Shown here: positions 10,901 through 21,039 of the stretch, in pieces
Numbering within the stretch: position 1 is the stretch's first letter
How the letters are laid out: every line of letters starts with the position of its first letter
Assembly (NCBI GenBank): GCA_963576725.1
Contig: OY755240.1
Span: 13,508,378 to 13,572,377 of the forward strand
DNA from: Azorinus chamasolen
Taxonomy: Eukaryota > Mollusca > Bivalvia > Cardiida > Solecurtidae
DNA length: 64,000 nucleotides
Direction of reading: 5' to 3'
The notes under the pieces: model-generated
What the model was told of the DNA's origin: nothing
Seen by the model: the letters and a program-made list of their open reading frames with translations, nothing else
Database searches by the model: none
Translations under genes and position numbers: made by a program

Positions 10901-13900
10901 TTTTACCTGGCCTTGGCTAAAATTGTGCCGCCTAAGGACAAGCCCAGCCAGGTGGACAACATCAAAAGACTCATCATAGACAGGTTCATCTTCACGCCGC
11001 CATTCATTCTTCTGTTCTTGTATGTGGTGACCATGTTAGAGGTAAACAGTAATTTACGTGTCATTGACTCAAAGATAACCCATTCCTTCATAGGCTAATT
11101 TTAGACCCATTACCTCATACTATTTTTAGACCCAACCTGTTTGGATATTGGTAAATTTTCTTAAAAGGAGCATTTCCTTGAAAAAAAGGAAAGTTAAGTA
11201 TTGTGCAGTTTTGAAACCATTGTGATAAATAGAGCATTTGCTCCTATTAACAGACGGTCTATTTATCACAATGTTTTCAAAAAGTGTTGTTTTCAGAGGC
11301 ATCAAAAGACAACAATATGAGGGAATTGGTTAAACCTTTCCTCCATGAATATTCATTTAACCCTTTCCTTCATATAAACACCTTTTCACACATCTGAAAA
11401 CAAAATAGACCCATATCAGGCGGCTCCAATGTGAGTCGTCTGAAAGGGTCTGCTCCAGTTTGCTAATGGAATTTGATAGATCTTTTTTTTTTTTTTACTT
11501 CTTAACCCTTTCCTCCATAAATACACCTTTCTACGCCCCTGTAAAAGTCACCTGTTGAAACCATTGTGATAAATAGAGCATTTGCTCCTATAAGAGCAAA
11601 TGCTCTATTTATCACAGGGGTTTCAGAACTACAAAATTCTAAAGTTTTCCTTTTCTCTAGTTTATGCTCCTTTTTAGCTCACCAGAGCACAAAGTGCTCA
11701 GGGTGAGCTTTTGTGATTGCCTGATGTCCGTCGTCCGTCGGCGTGCATCGTCCGTCGTCCGTCGTCAGTCGTCAACAATTTGAACCTTTAAAAATCTTCT
11801 CCTCTGAATCTACAGGGTTCTCAGCTTTCACCTTTGGCACATAGTATCATCTTTAGGTCCTCTACAAAAGTTATATAAATTATGGCCCTGGGGTCAAAAT
11901 TGGCCCCGCCCCAAGGATTCCTTGTTTTCAATAGAAACATATAGTAAAACTTTGAAAATCTTCTCCTCTGAAACTGGAAGGCTCTCAACTTTCATATTTG
12001 GCACAGAGCATCATGTTCAGGTCCTCTACAAAAGTTATATAAATTATGGCCCTGGGGGTCAAAATTTGCCCCGCCCCAGGGGTGGGCAGTTTTCAATAGA
12101 AACAAATAGTGAAATCTTTGAAAATCTTCTCCTCTGAAACTGGAAGGCTCTCAGCTTTCATATTTGGCACATAGCATCATGTTCAGGTCCTCTACAAAAT
12201 TCGTATAAATTATGTCCCTGGGGTCAAAATTGGCCCCGCCCCAGGGGTTGGGCAGTTTTCAATAGAAACAAATAGTGAAATCTTTGAAAATCTTCTTCTC
12301 TGAAACTGGAAGGCTCTCAGCTTTCATATCTGGCACCGAGCATCATGTTCAGGTCCTCTACAAAAGTTGTATAAATTATGGCCCTGGGGTCAAAATTGGC
12401 CCTGCCCCAGGGGTTGGGCAGTTTTCAATAGAAAAAAATAGTGAAATCTTTGAAAATCTTCTTCTCTAAAACTGGAAGGCTCTCAGCTTTCATATTTGGC
12501 ACATAGCATCTTGTTTAGGTCCTCTACAAAAGTTATATAAATTATGGCCCTGGGGTCAAAATTAACCCCGCCCCAGGGGTGGGCAGTTTTCAATAGAAAC
12601 AAATAATGAAATCTTTGAAAATCTTCTTCTCTGAAACTGGAAGGCTCTCAACTTTCATATTTGGCACAGAGCATCATGTTCAGGTCCTCTACCAAATTTG
12701 TATAAATTATGGCCCTTGGGTCAAAATTGGCCCGCCTCAGGGGTTGGGCAGTTTTCAATAGAAACAAATAGTGAAATCTTTGAAAATCTTCTCCTCTTAA
12801 ACTGGAAGGCTCTCAGCTTTCATATTTGGCACAGAGCATCATGTTCAGGTCCTCTACAAAAGTGATATAAATTATGGCCCTAGGGTCAAAATTGGCCCCG
12901 CCCCAGGGGTTGAGCAGTTTTCAATAGAAACATATAGTAAAACTTTGAAAATCTTTTCCTCTGAAACTGGAAGGCTCTCAGCTTTCATATTTGGCACATA
13001 GCATCATGTTCAGGTCTGCTACAAAATTTATATAAATTATGTCCCTGGGGTCAAAATTGGCCCCACCTCAGGGTTGGGCAGTTTTCAATAGAAACAAATA
13101 GTGAAATCTTTGAATATCTTCTTCTATGAAACTGGGTGGTTCTTAGCTTTCATATTTTGCACATAGCATCATGTTCAGGTCCTCTACAAAAGTTATATAA
13201 ATTATGGCCCTGGGGTCAAAATTGGCCCCGCCCCAGGGGTAGCCAGTTTTCAACAGAAACATATAGTGAAAACTTTGAATATTTTCTCCTCTGATTGTCT
13301 GGTGAGCGCTTCAGGGCCATTCTGGCCCTCTTGTTGGTAGATTTATTCAAAGAGGTTGGATCTAAAATAGCCTATGAGGTAATGGGTTAAAGTGGCTACA
13401 ATGTTCACCTTCCATATTTCATTATAACTATTTTGTCCATGAATATTCAGTAGGTGTTGAAATTTGGAATACACATAGAACAGGGAAAGAGTTAAGAATG
13501 TGTATGACAGAAAATTCAGAATCATATCTACAAAATGTATGTTATTCCATAAGCATAGATAGTAGACCCTAATTAGACAGCTCCTATTTGAGCTGTCTGA
13601 TCTGGGTCTAGTCTGTGTACAGAGATTTCAAAAGTTGTCTGTATCCCACAGGAGCTGTTTGGTCTTGGTCAACTCTGTGTACAGAGATGTCTGAAGTTTT
13701 CTATATCCATTGTTTGTACATATACAATTATAGAAATAAAGCTACAGAAATAAATATTCAGGATGTCATTACTTCTTACATGAATATTCAACAGGGAAAG
13801 TTTTAAAAATGAATATACACAATAAGTGACTATACGCAATAAGTGCCTATATGCAATAAAGATGAATATTTGCACATTTGCAAACAGAGTAGACCTAGAA

Positions 13901-16900
13901 CAGACATCTTCTGCAGGATCTGGCTAATCAGGGTCTGTACAGAGTAGACCTAGACCAGACATCTTCTGTAGGATCTGTCTAATCAGGATCTGCTCTGTTT
14001 GCTCTGACATGGAATAATTGAGATCCGATTTTGATTTGTCCATGCGGTTTCTCCCTTCAGAATTTATTCTCCAAAACCTTTGGTCAGATTTTAATGAAAC
14101 GTTATAGGATTGATCAGCACCATGCCTAGTTGTGCATATTTTATTTTTGTTCCTGTTTGATGATTTTCTGCAGCGTTAAGAGAATTTGAAATTTTTACAT
14201 GGAAATTTTTGTCCGCACGGTTTCTCCAAAATATTTGATCAGATTTTCACAAAACTTCATAGGATTGATCATAACCATGTCTAGTTGTGCATATCTTATT
14301 TCTGTTCCAGTTTGATGATTTTCTGCAGAGTTATGGAACTTTGAAATATTTACATGGAAAATTTTGTTCGCACAGTTTCTCCAAAACCTTCGGTTGGTTG
14401 CATTTTTGTGAAACTTCATAGGATTGATCAGCACCATGTCTAGTTGTGCATATCATATTCCTGCTGTGGTTCGATGATTTTCTGCAGAGTTATGGGACTT
14501 TGAAATTTTTAGATGGAAAATTTTGTCCGCATGGGGGCAAGAAGGGGTGGGGAGACATCAGTTTTTGTATGAAAAACAATTCTAGTTGATAAATGTAAAG
14601 CTATTGTTCCTAATATCAATGATCATTAAGTGAAGGATTAATCCTTTTAATTGCAGGAAACAAGTGACAAATGTTCTTTGCAAACATTGAAAAGTCAGAT
14701 GACAGGGTTCATAGCCCTACTCTTATTAGGGTCTGCACTGTTTGTCATGATACACTTTTGTTTAAAAATACCCCTGAACATTCATGGTAAGCTTGACCTG
14801 TTTGAATTTTGGAATAGTCCATTTGAAAGTTCATCATTGAAATATCTTCAGATTTTATTTTTTGCTGACAAGTAGTACATGTATCTATTAGTGACTTTTA
14901 TTGAACACCTCAAGTCCCATGTACTGTTGAATGTATGTGACAAAATGTTACCTGGTACAGTAACACCTCTCTATAATGATCACTAAATTGTGTTAATTAG
15001 TTGGTATTTAGGGCAGGTGGCTGCTTAAGGCAAGGTGAAAGTAAAGTAGAGGAGCGTTCTGTTTTACTTTCACCTTGCTTTAAGCAGCCACCTGCCTTTA
15101 ACGCAAAATACTTAATGTAATTTAGTGGTCTTCATAGAGAGGTTTTACTGTATGTTCTATTGATTACAAGGGCCAAGGGTCAGCTGCTGCGATGGCCAGG
15201 ATCAGAGAGTCTTTTTGGATCATTCTGAAGATGAATTGGAAAGTTTGGACACTGTTTACGTACATCAATGTTAACTACATTCCTGCCCGGGTAAGCTATA
15301 GTATTAACTTTATTGAGTCTCACAATAAGAAAAGGTACTTTTAGCGTTTGAAAAGTAGTATCTACATTCTTCTCTACTAGAACTGCAGTTTAGAGAAGTT
15401 TTACTGTATACTAATTGCAAAGCGTCAAAGGTACATTTTCGTATGGCATGACACAATGTTACATCTGACACACTGGCACCAGCTTAGCAGTTAAAATGTT
15501 CCCAGCCAATATATATTATATAACCTATAATGGTCAATTTAGGTGTCCCAACCTATAATGGTCAACCCATAATGGTCAATATAGTTGCCCCAACCTATAA
15601 TGGTCAATACGGTGTCTCAACCTATAATGGCCTGTATAGTTGTCCCAACCTATAATGGTCTATATTATTGTCCCACTTTAACCTATAATGGTCAATATCA
15701 TTGCCCTAACCTATAACGGACTATATAGTTGTCCCTACCTATAATGGTCTGCATAATTGTTCCAACCTATATTGGTCAATATCATTGCCCTAACCTATAA
15801 CGGACTATATAGTTGTCCCTACCTATAATGGTCTGCATAATTGTTCCAACCTATATTGGTCAATATCATTGCCCTAACCTATAACGGACTATATAGTTGT
15901 CCCTACCTATAATGGTCTGCATAATTGTTCCAACCTATATTGGTCAATATCATTGCCCTAACCTATAACGGACTATATAGTTGTCCCTACCTATAATGGT
16001 CTGCATAATTGTTCCAACCTATAATGGTCAATGTCATTGCCCTAACCTATAACGGACTGTGTAGTTGTCCCTACCTATAATGGTCTGCATAATTGTTCCA
16101 ACCTATATTGGTCAATATAGTTTTCCCAACCAATGGTGGTCAAACCTTCACTCCTTATTATCCAATGTCTTAACCATAGCCGATAGTGAGCAGAAACGGA
16201 CGTTAACCAATTACCTCATAGGCTATTTTTAGATACAACCTCTTTGAATAAATCTGCTGAAAAGGAGAATTAACTAGAGAAAAGGAAACTTTTAGAATTT
16301 TGTAGTTTGAAACCATTGTGATAAATAGAGCATTTGCTCCTATAGGAGCAAATGCTCTATTTATCAAAATGGTTTTACAAAGTGACTTTTACAGAGTCGT
16401 CAAAAGTTGTCAGTATGAGAGAATGGGTTAATCATCACAAACTTTACCGTAATTATATGGTACATGTATTTATAAACTCTTTCTTACCCATTGTCTTTAC
16501 CATGTATTAGTAATTATAGACTCTTTGCATCTTTAACTATTGTGGTCTGCCAATGTTGATTTCTTCAAAAAGTTATTTTCTTCCATTTCTCCTCATAATC
16601 ACAGTAGTGAGTCAATCAGTTTGCATTTTAATGAGATATGGAGTCGCTTTGCATCTAATCTGGATGCAAACTGCTGGCAAAAGTAATTACAGATTTACCC
16701 ACAGTGTGTAAACTGTTAAAATGGTTGGACCTGCATATGCTCATGACATATTTTACTGCACATTTTTAGCTCACCTGAGCCAAAGGCTCAAGGTGAGCTA
16801 TTGTGACCGCCTGTCGTCCGTCTGTCCGTCTGTCCGTCTGTCCGTCTGTCCGTCTGTCCGTCTGTCCGTCTGTCCGTCCGTCTGTCCGTTCACTTTTATT

Positions 16901-19900
16901 TCAAATGACTTCTTCTCCTAAACCACTGGGAGGATTTCAACCAAATTTCACAGAAATGTACCTTAGGGTGTCCTCTATCAGTTTTGTTAAAATCATGACC
17001 CCCGGGCAAAAAATGGCCCCGCCCCACTACTTTTACAGGTTTTTTTTTTAAATCTTTAAAAATCTTCTTCTCTGAAACCACAATTTCTAGAGCTTTGATA
17101 TTTGGTATATAGCATCATCTAATGGTCCTTTACCAAGTTTGTTAAAATGATGACCCCCGGGCCAAAAATGGCCTTGCCCTTGGGCTTGTAGTTTTTACAT
17201 AGACTTATATAGGGAAACCTTTAAAAATCTTTTTGTCTGAAACCACATAATCTAGAGCTAAGATATTTGGTATGAAGCATCACCTAATATACCACTATCA
17301 GGTGTGTTCAAATAATGACCCCTGGGCCAAAAATGGTCTCACCCTGGGGTTTTATGCTACTTAACATCTGAATCTGTAACACTTAAAAGGTAATTTCCTC
17401 ACAGTTATTTCCCTTGAACCATCAGCATAGCCATAAGGGACAAAGGGAGATAACTGCATTGGAGTTCTAGTGTCATTCTATTTATATCTATTTATGATAA
17501 AATGTTGAAGGTGAATCAGTGTAGCTGTTTTAGAAGGCATAGAAACAGATCTGTCAAATTCCATTAGCAAATAGCAGACACTGATCCTACAGGAGCCACC
17601 TTATCTGGGTCTACTCTGTTTGCAGATGCATGAAAACAAGTTTATATGAGGGAAATTAAGGGTTAAATGAACCACTCCAGATCCTTCAGTTCAAAGGTTA
17701 CAGCACTGGGCAGTAAAATCTCTCCAGGTCAATGCATGACTCTTAACTCTTTGCATGCTAGTGGTGAAACTGTGATTACCTATGCAAACAGTTTGGATCC
17801 AGATGAGAGGCCGCATACTGCAGCGTCTCATCAGGATCCAAACTGTTTGTCATCTTAACCATATTTTTGCAATAAAAAGAAAGTAAGTTTAATTTAAGAA
17901 TTGAAGCAGATGACAATAACTTTTTGTTGCAGACGAAACATTAAAGGCATTTTGACCCATTAACCCCAGTGTGTAGTGTTAGTGATAGCTAGATGTTACA
18001 TGGTGTCTTCCAATGTCTCTCAAATTAGATGTGAGAGATATTGGAAAGTAACAATTCAGCCAATCAAGGAAAATGATCACCATCTAGACTTTTGATCTGG
18101 GTCCAAACCCAACTGATGTAAGTCATGGTAATGTTTAAGAAAACTGTGAAAACATGATTATGCAATGGCCCAACTGATATAAGTCATGGTAATTCTTAAG
18201 AAAACATGATAATGCATTTGCCCCCCTAACAATGATAGGTGTTAAAATTACTACTGCTGCCAAAAAAAGCATCTTAAATATAACATTTTTATATAAAATT
18301 TGATGACAACACATTAAAAAGTCCTAAAATGTCTGAATTTTGTATGATATTAATGAAATAACTGAGTAAATATAACTTAATTATAACAGTAGACGTAACG
18401 CTTCTCAATTTCAATTGTTAAAAATACTAATGACCCGTTTAATTGAATTATCATGAGATATTCACACCTAGATCTAGAATTATTTCTAAACACCTATTAA
18501 CCCTTAACCTATTTGCTTTGACAAAAATTGATCTGGGACTACTCTTGTTTGCTAATGCTTAAAAAATTGTTATTGCCATAAATAGAAGTTTTAGCTTTGA
18601 AAAAAACTGTAAAATCAAATCTATATCTTGTCAAATGTAAACAGAGCAGACCCTGATCAGACAGCTTCTATAGCAGCCTTCTGATCTAGTCTACTCTTAT
18701 TTTTAATGTGTAAAACACATTATTTCTCTGAAGAGAAGTTTTTGCTTTGACAAAAACTGTAGAATCCGATCTATATTGTGTCAAAAGAAACAGAGAAGAC
18801 CCAGATCAGACAGCTTCCGTAGGAGTCGTCTGATCTGAGTCTACTCTGTTTGCTAATGCATGAAAACAGCTTTATATGAGGGAAAGGGTTAAACGATTTT
18901 TAAAGATATTCTTATTGGTCATTTCACACAAAAACTGGCATTATGTACTGCCTAGCACTTTATTTGCCTATATACCTGGGTCAAGGTATAATTGCATTAA
19001 TTGCATAGCTTTATTGAAGTCATTTGAATTTCTCAAAGACCAGTTTTAGGCATTTTGAGCTAAGGCAAAAATGGCACAAGTTGTAAACAGTTTAGATCTT
19101 GGTCAACCAGTCACTTGGTATTAGTTCTGAATCCAGTTCAAGTTTATTCAGCAGTGAAAGGGTGAAAGCAGTGCACTAAGCTTATTTCATCTGCTAGATT
19201 GTTTTCCACTGAAAAATTAACATGTCAATATACATGTATTACTGTAACTCAGGTGAGCGATATAGGGCCAATGGCCCTCTTGTTATTATCATAATCAGAA
19301 ACAGTTTATTCAGACACTCATGTATATTTCAGTATCATGTATTATTTGGTTATACAGTTGGACTGTTTTGGTACATGTTACTTACAGATTTTATTTTTGC
19401 TGACAAGTAGTACATGTATCTATTACTATAGTGACTTTTATTGAACACCTCAAGTCCCATGTACTGTTGAATGTATGTGACAAAATGTTACCTAGTACAG
19501 TAACTCCTCTCTATAATGACCACTAAATAGTGTTAATTAGTTGGTATTTAGGGCAGGTGGCTGCTTAAAGCAAGGTGAAAGTAAAACAGAACGCTCTTAT
19601 AGGTTTTACTTTCACCCTGCTTTAAGCAGCCACCTGCTTTTAACACAAAATACTTGATGTAATATAGTGGCCGATATAGAGAGGTTTTACTGTATTTATT
19701 TCAGTATTTTATATTATCCCTTTCCCTGTTCTGTGTTCATTCCAAATTTCAATATCAACTGAATATTAATGGACAAAATAGTTGAAATATTGAAGGCGGA
19801 ACATTGTAGCCATTTTAGACAGTAATGAAACAGATCTATCAAATTCTATTAACAAACAGAGTAGACCCTGATCAGACGGCTCCTCTAGGAGCCGTCTGAT

Positions 19901-20094
19901 CTGGGTCTACTCTGTTTGCAAATGCATGAAAACACATTTATATGGGGGAAAGGGTTATTTGGTTATATAGCTGGACTATTCTTGTACATGTTACTTGTTT
20001 ATTTCAGTACCGTGTGTTGTTTGGTAATACAGTTGGACTATTCTGGTCAGTTTATGTAGCTGTCCAGAGGAGAAAACTAGCAGCTGGGAAGTAA
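7818..20094 (+). CDS. PXMP2: PXMP2-like peroxisomal membrane protein (Mpv17/PMP22 family), 5' end missing
   Basis: Four exons (7818-7919, 10870-11041, 15171-15290, 20008-20094) join in compatible phases into 159 residues ending in a stop. The product aligns without large gaps to vertebrate PXMP2 after its first ~35 residues. SALGNFLSQ matches the first conserved membrane segment, the middle exon carries the IDRFIFTPPF stretch, and the last two carry MNWKVWT...NVNYIP and YRVLFGNTVGLFW, the family's C-terminal signature. PXMP2 is an integral peroxisomal membrane protein that forms a channel for small metabolites; that role is known for the vertebrate protein and inferred here. The first exon is not recognised; the 200-N gap lies just upstream and may contain it. 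Introns are full of MITEs. Mpv17 or Mpv17L2 are alternatives, but the residue pattern fits PXMP2 best. Confidence 0.85.
7939..8172. mobile_element. TTAA-type MITE, family H
   Basis: TTAACTCCATGAATTAATGA start and GGGGTAAAGGGTTAA end, with the decayed AGAGCGGACCC...GGGTCTACTCT hairpin inside. It lies 20 bases after the donor of PXMP2 exon a. Confidence 0.55.
8370..8525. repeat. Family C hairpin element
   Basis: A near-perfect palindrome of AACCCTATGTTGTGACCACT with GAATCGTCTC at its centre. The same ~85-bp hairpin recurs at 7010-7105, 29246-29328 and 35038-35124 with shared flanks (AATTTACGCATCTTA). Confidence 0.7.
9314..9543. mobile_element. TTAA-type MITE, family A
   Basis: TTAA on both ends, with CCCTTTCCTCC/GGAGGAAAGGG termini. 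The central perfect palindrome is GATAAATAGAGCATTTGCTCC plus complement, centred on CTATAG. Confidence 0.85.
9897..10314. mobile_element. Inverted-repeat element interrupted by a family G MITE
   Basis: About 57 bp at 9897-9955 (TACCAGTGTTTTATCGTGCA...) recur inverted at 10253-10314. Between them is a complete family G element, so G was inserted into an older palindrome. Confidence 0.75.
9964..10214. mobile_element. TTAA-type MITE, family G
   Basis: TTAACCCTTCGCGTGCT start and AGCGAAGGGTTTAA end. The core is GACCCAGATGAGACAGCTCC, then a complement with one A/A mismatch, centred on CTGCAG. A second copy in reverse orientation is at 41327-41582. Confidence 0.8.
10437..10665. mobile_element. TTAA-type MITE, family A
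   Basis: TTAACCCTTTCCTTATAGG to TGGTGGAAAGTGTTAA with the A core. It is followed at 10671-10806 by a truncated D/H element ending GGAAAGGGTTAA, only 64 bases before PXMP2 exon b. Confidence 0.8.
10870..11041 (+). CDS. PXMP2: PXMP2-like, internal exon b
   Basis: The acceptor is TTCATTCAAG and the donor GAG|GTAAAC. The first base completes the codon left open by exon a. The 57 residues include FSAPIIHHFYLALAKIVPP, IKRLIIDRFIFTPP and a hydrophobic stretch ending TMLE, matching the central two membrane segments of PXMP2. A family A MITE begins only about 33 bases after the donor. Confidence 0.87.
11075..11333. mobile_element. TTAA-type MITE, family A, with altered core
   Basis: Starts ATAACCCATTCC and ends GGGAATTGGTTAA. 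The right half of the palindrome is damaged (TTAACAGACGGTC). It is followed by decayed family H sequence to 11500. Confidence 0.75.
11502..13390. mobile_element. Family A MITE split by a 1.66-kb element
   Basis: The left part, 11502-11675, holds the TTAA end and complete core. The right part, 13336-13390 (GGTAGATTTATTCAAAGAGG to GGGTTAA), continues the same family sequence. The larger element lies between them. Confidence 0.85.
11676..13335 (+). mobile_element. AGCTCACC-type non-autonomous element with tandem interior
   Basis: Starts with the hairpin AGCTCACCAGAGC...GCTCAGGGTGAGCT and ends GGTGAGCGCTTCAGGGCCAT, CTGGCCCTCTTG. GTCCGTCGTC repeats follow the left end. About nine units of ~165 bp (each with CTGAAACTGGAAGGCTCTCA) fill 11930-13290. 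No coding sequence. Confidence 0.8.
14030..14587. repeat. Non-autonomous element with ~147-bp tandem units
   Basis: Units containing TTCATAGGATTGATCAGCAC and GATTTTCTGCAGAGTTATGG repeat about 3.5 times, ending GGAGACATCAGTTTTTGTAT. A longer reverse-oriented relative is at 32077-33140. Confidence 0.7.
14849..15152 (+). repeat. Segmental duplicate of 19384-19694 within the PXMP2-like introns
   Basis: The stretch starting CAGATTTTATTTTTTGCTG and running through a unique ~100 bp into a family B MITE is repeated almost base for base at 19384-19694. The shared MITE insertion point shows that the MITE was present before the duplication. The copied part begins inside the last codons of the intact spare terminal exon (19333-19410), so this intron holds a truncated third-party piece of it. 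Confidence 0.8.
14956..15152. mobile_element. TA-type MITE, family B
   Basis: TACAGTAACACCTCTCTATA start, TATAGAGAGG..TTTTACTGTA-like end. The GCTGCTTAAGGCAAGGTGAA core is palindromic, but the very centre is lost on one arm. It ends 18 bases before PXMP2 exon c. Confidence 0.8.
15171..15290 (+). CDS. PXMP2: PXMP2-like, internal exon c
   Basis: This is a phase-0 exon of 40 codons with acceptor GATTACAAG and donor CGG|GTAAGC. It encodes GQGSAAAMARIRESFW, then LKMNWKVWTLFTYINVNYIP, the tryptophan-rich family signature. A family B MITE ends 18 bases upstream of the acceptor, so the branch point and polypyrimidine tract lie at or inside the element edge. Confidence 0.87.
15514..16140 (+). repeat. 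28-bp satellite with an 84-bp higher-order unit
   Basis: Monomers of the type CCTATAATGGTC...GTTGTCCCTA are 28 bp long. From 15705 three distinct monomers form an 84-bp trimer repeated five times (starts near 15701, 15785, 15869, 15953, 16037). The left edge holds diverged monomers. Confidence 0.85.
16203..16431. mobile_element. TTAA-type MITE, family A
   Basis: TTAACCAATTACCTCATAGG to GAGAATGGGTTAA with an intact core palindrome. Confidence 0.8.
16768..19284 (+). mobile_element. Probable AGCTCACC-type element with nested insertions
   Basis: The left end, AGCTCACCTGAGCCAAAGGC, is followed by a (TCTGTCCG)n tract (16806-16885) and ~165-bp-type units to about 17350. The matching right end, AACTCAGGTGAGCGATATAG and GGCCCTCTTGTT, is at 19247-19284. 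Between them are H/D-like hairpins (17520-17660, 18480-18895) and a GTTTGGATCCAGATGAGA hairpin (17788-17850). Whether it is one element or two fragments is uncertain. Confidence 0.5.
19333..19410 (+). CDS. Intact upstream copy of the PXMP2-like terminal exon (possible alternative last exon)
   Basis: An AG acceptor at 19331-19332 is followed in phase 0 by 25 codons and a stop. The first 18 residues, YHVLFGYTVGLFWYMLLT, are a clear paralogue of the canonical exon's YRVLFGNTVGLFW. It then diverges (DFIFADK) and stops. Spliced to exon c it would stay in frame and give a slightly shorter C-terminus that lacks the basic tail. It could be a real alternative terminal exon or a still-open relic; transcripts would decide. 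Confidence 0.55.
   Translation, partial: YHVLFGYTVGLFWYMLLTDFIFADK
19496..19694. mobile_element. TA-type MITE, family B
   Basis: TACAGTAACTCCTCTC to GAGAGGTTTTACTGTA; the duplicate of the copy at 14956. It ends ten bases before the split exon copy at 19705. Confidence 0.8.
19705..19996 (+). pseudogene. Second terminal-exon copy, split by a MITE
   Basis: After a TTTATTTCAG acceptor, 19705-19717 matches the start of the 19333 exon copy. A 237-bp MITE follows, and 19955-19996 continues the exon (LFGYIAGLF, LYMLL in the same frame). The tetramer TTAT stands on both sides of the insertion but once in the intact copy, so it is the target duplication. The reading frame is destroyed. Confidence 0.75.
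19714..19958. mobile_element. TTAA-type MITE, family D, inserted in an exon copy
   Basis: CCCTTTCCCTGTTC to GGGGGAAAGGG, flanked by TTAT on both sides. The intact exon copy at 19333 has TTAT once at this point. The core is CTGATCAGACGGCTCC plus complement around TCTAGA, with a T/T mismatch in the stem. It ends 50 bases before the canonical terminal exon. Confidence 0.9.
20008..20094 (+). CDS. PXMP2: PXMP2-like, canonical terminal exon
   Basis: The acceptor is GTTTATTTCAG; the exon is phase 0 with 28 codons and a stop at 20092-20094. It encodes YRVLFGNTVGLFWSVYVAVQ and a basic tail ending LAAGK. It matches the C-terminal membrane segment of PXMP2. AATAAA follows 17 bases after the stop. Of three tandem copies of this exon it is the only one with an intact acceptor, the RVLF motif and a nearby poly(A) signal, so it is probably the one normally used. 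Confidence 0.85.
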   Translation, partial: YRVLFGNTVGLFWSVYVAVQRRKLAAGK

Positions 20095-20110
20095 TTGAAG
20101 CAGCTTTAAC

Positions 20111-20116
20111 AATAAA
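20111..20116 (+). promoter_or_regulatory. Probable poly(A) signal of the PXMP2-like gene
   Basis: Canonical AATAAA, 17 bases after the stop codon at 20094, on the coding strand. It implies a very short 3' UTR; a more distal site cannot be excluded in this AT-rich DNA. Confidence 0.45.
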
Positions 20117-20218
20117 TACAAGACTAGTGAAATGAAGTATTAAAGATATTTAGGTACAACCGTCATTCTATTTCTCTGCCAAATCTGATCTTGTTTGTAC
20201 TCACTGCAATATATTCCC

Positions 20219-20447
20219 TTAACCTTTTCCTCCATAGGCTAGTTTTAGTCCCAACCTCTTTGAATGAATCTATCCAAAAGGAGCATTTACTACAGAAAAG
20301 TAAAATTTTAGAATTTTCGTAGTTTGAAACCATTGTGATAAATAGAGCATTTGCTCCTATAGGAGCAAATGCTCTATTTATCACAATTGTTTCAAGAAGT
20401 GGTTATTACAGAGGCGTAGAAAGATGTATTTATGAAGGAAAGGGTAA
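20219..20447. mobile_element. TTAA-type MITE, family A
   Basis: TTAACCTTTTCCTCCATAGG to TGAAGGAAAGGGTAA with a full core. It starts about 125 bases after the PXMP2 stop. Confidence 0.8.
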
Positions 20448-20451
20448 ACTA

Positions 20452-20675
20452 TTAACTCATTCTCTCATATTGATGCTTCTATAAAAGTCATGCTTTGAAA
20501 CCATTGTGATAAATATTTTCAAATGGTTTAAAAACTACATGATTCTAAATTTTTTCACAATGGTTTAAAAACTACATGATTCTAAATTTTTCCTCTTTTC
20601 AAGTAAATGCTCCTATTCACACGATTTATTCAAAGAGGTTGAATCTAAATATAACCTAAGAGGGAATGGTTTTAA
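20452..20675. mobile_element. TTAA-type MITE, family A, core deleted
   Basis: TTAACTCATTCTCTCATATT to GAGGGAATGGTTTTAA. The palindromic core is missing and TTTAAAAACTACATGATTC is tandemly duplicated in its place. Confidence 0.75.
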
Positions 20676-21039
20676 TTAGTACTAATAAGAAAGACTTTGA
20701 CAGAGAAATAAGAGATATATACAGGTCCAAGGTTATTGTAATCCAAGTTTAAACTCAAGTATCGAATTGGTCAGATTTTTGACAAGCTCAAAATTCAGAT
20801 GCTTGAGAATGGACTCGGACTCAGAAAGTTTTATAACCTCGGGCCATGTACTCATAGTGTCAACATTTCTAAAAGAAAGGGAAAGTTTTATAACCTCGGG
20901 CCTTGTACTCATAGGGTCAACAGTTCTAAAAGAAAGGGAAAGTACACTATCTGCGAAGTAATTCATTTGAATCCTGTTTGAAACCGGGATTGTTGTTGAT
21001 GGCAAGGTTGCTCAGATAGTAATGATTAATCATATTTAT
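20676..21039. repeat. Interval with a 63-bp direct duplication
   Basis: AAGTTTTATAACCTCGGGCC with its following ~40 bp is repeated at 20825 and 20883. Otherwise nothing recognised. Confidence 0.6.

Noticed and set aside
14651..14875. Open frame that might be a PXMP2 exon
   Set aside because: Exons b and c already join in phase with no residues missing relative to vertebrate PXMP2. The end of this frame is a duplicated fragment of the spare terminal exon, and its start has no family similarity.
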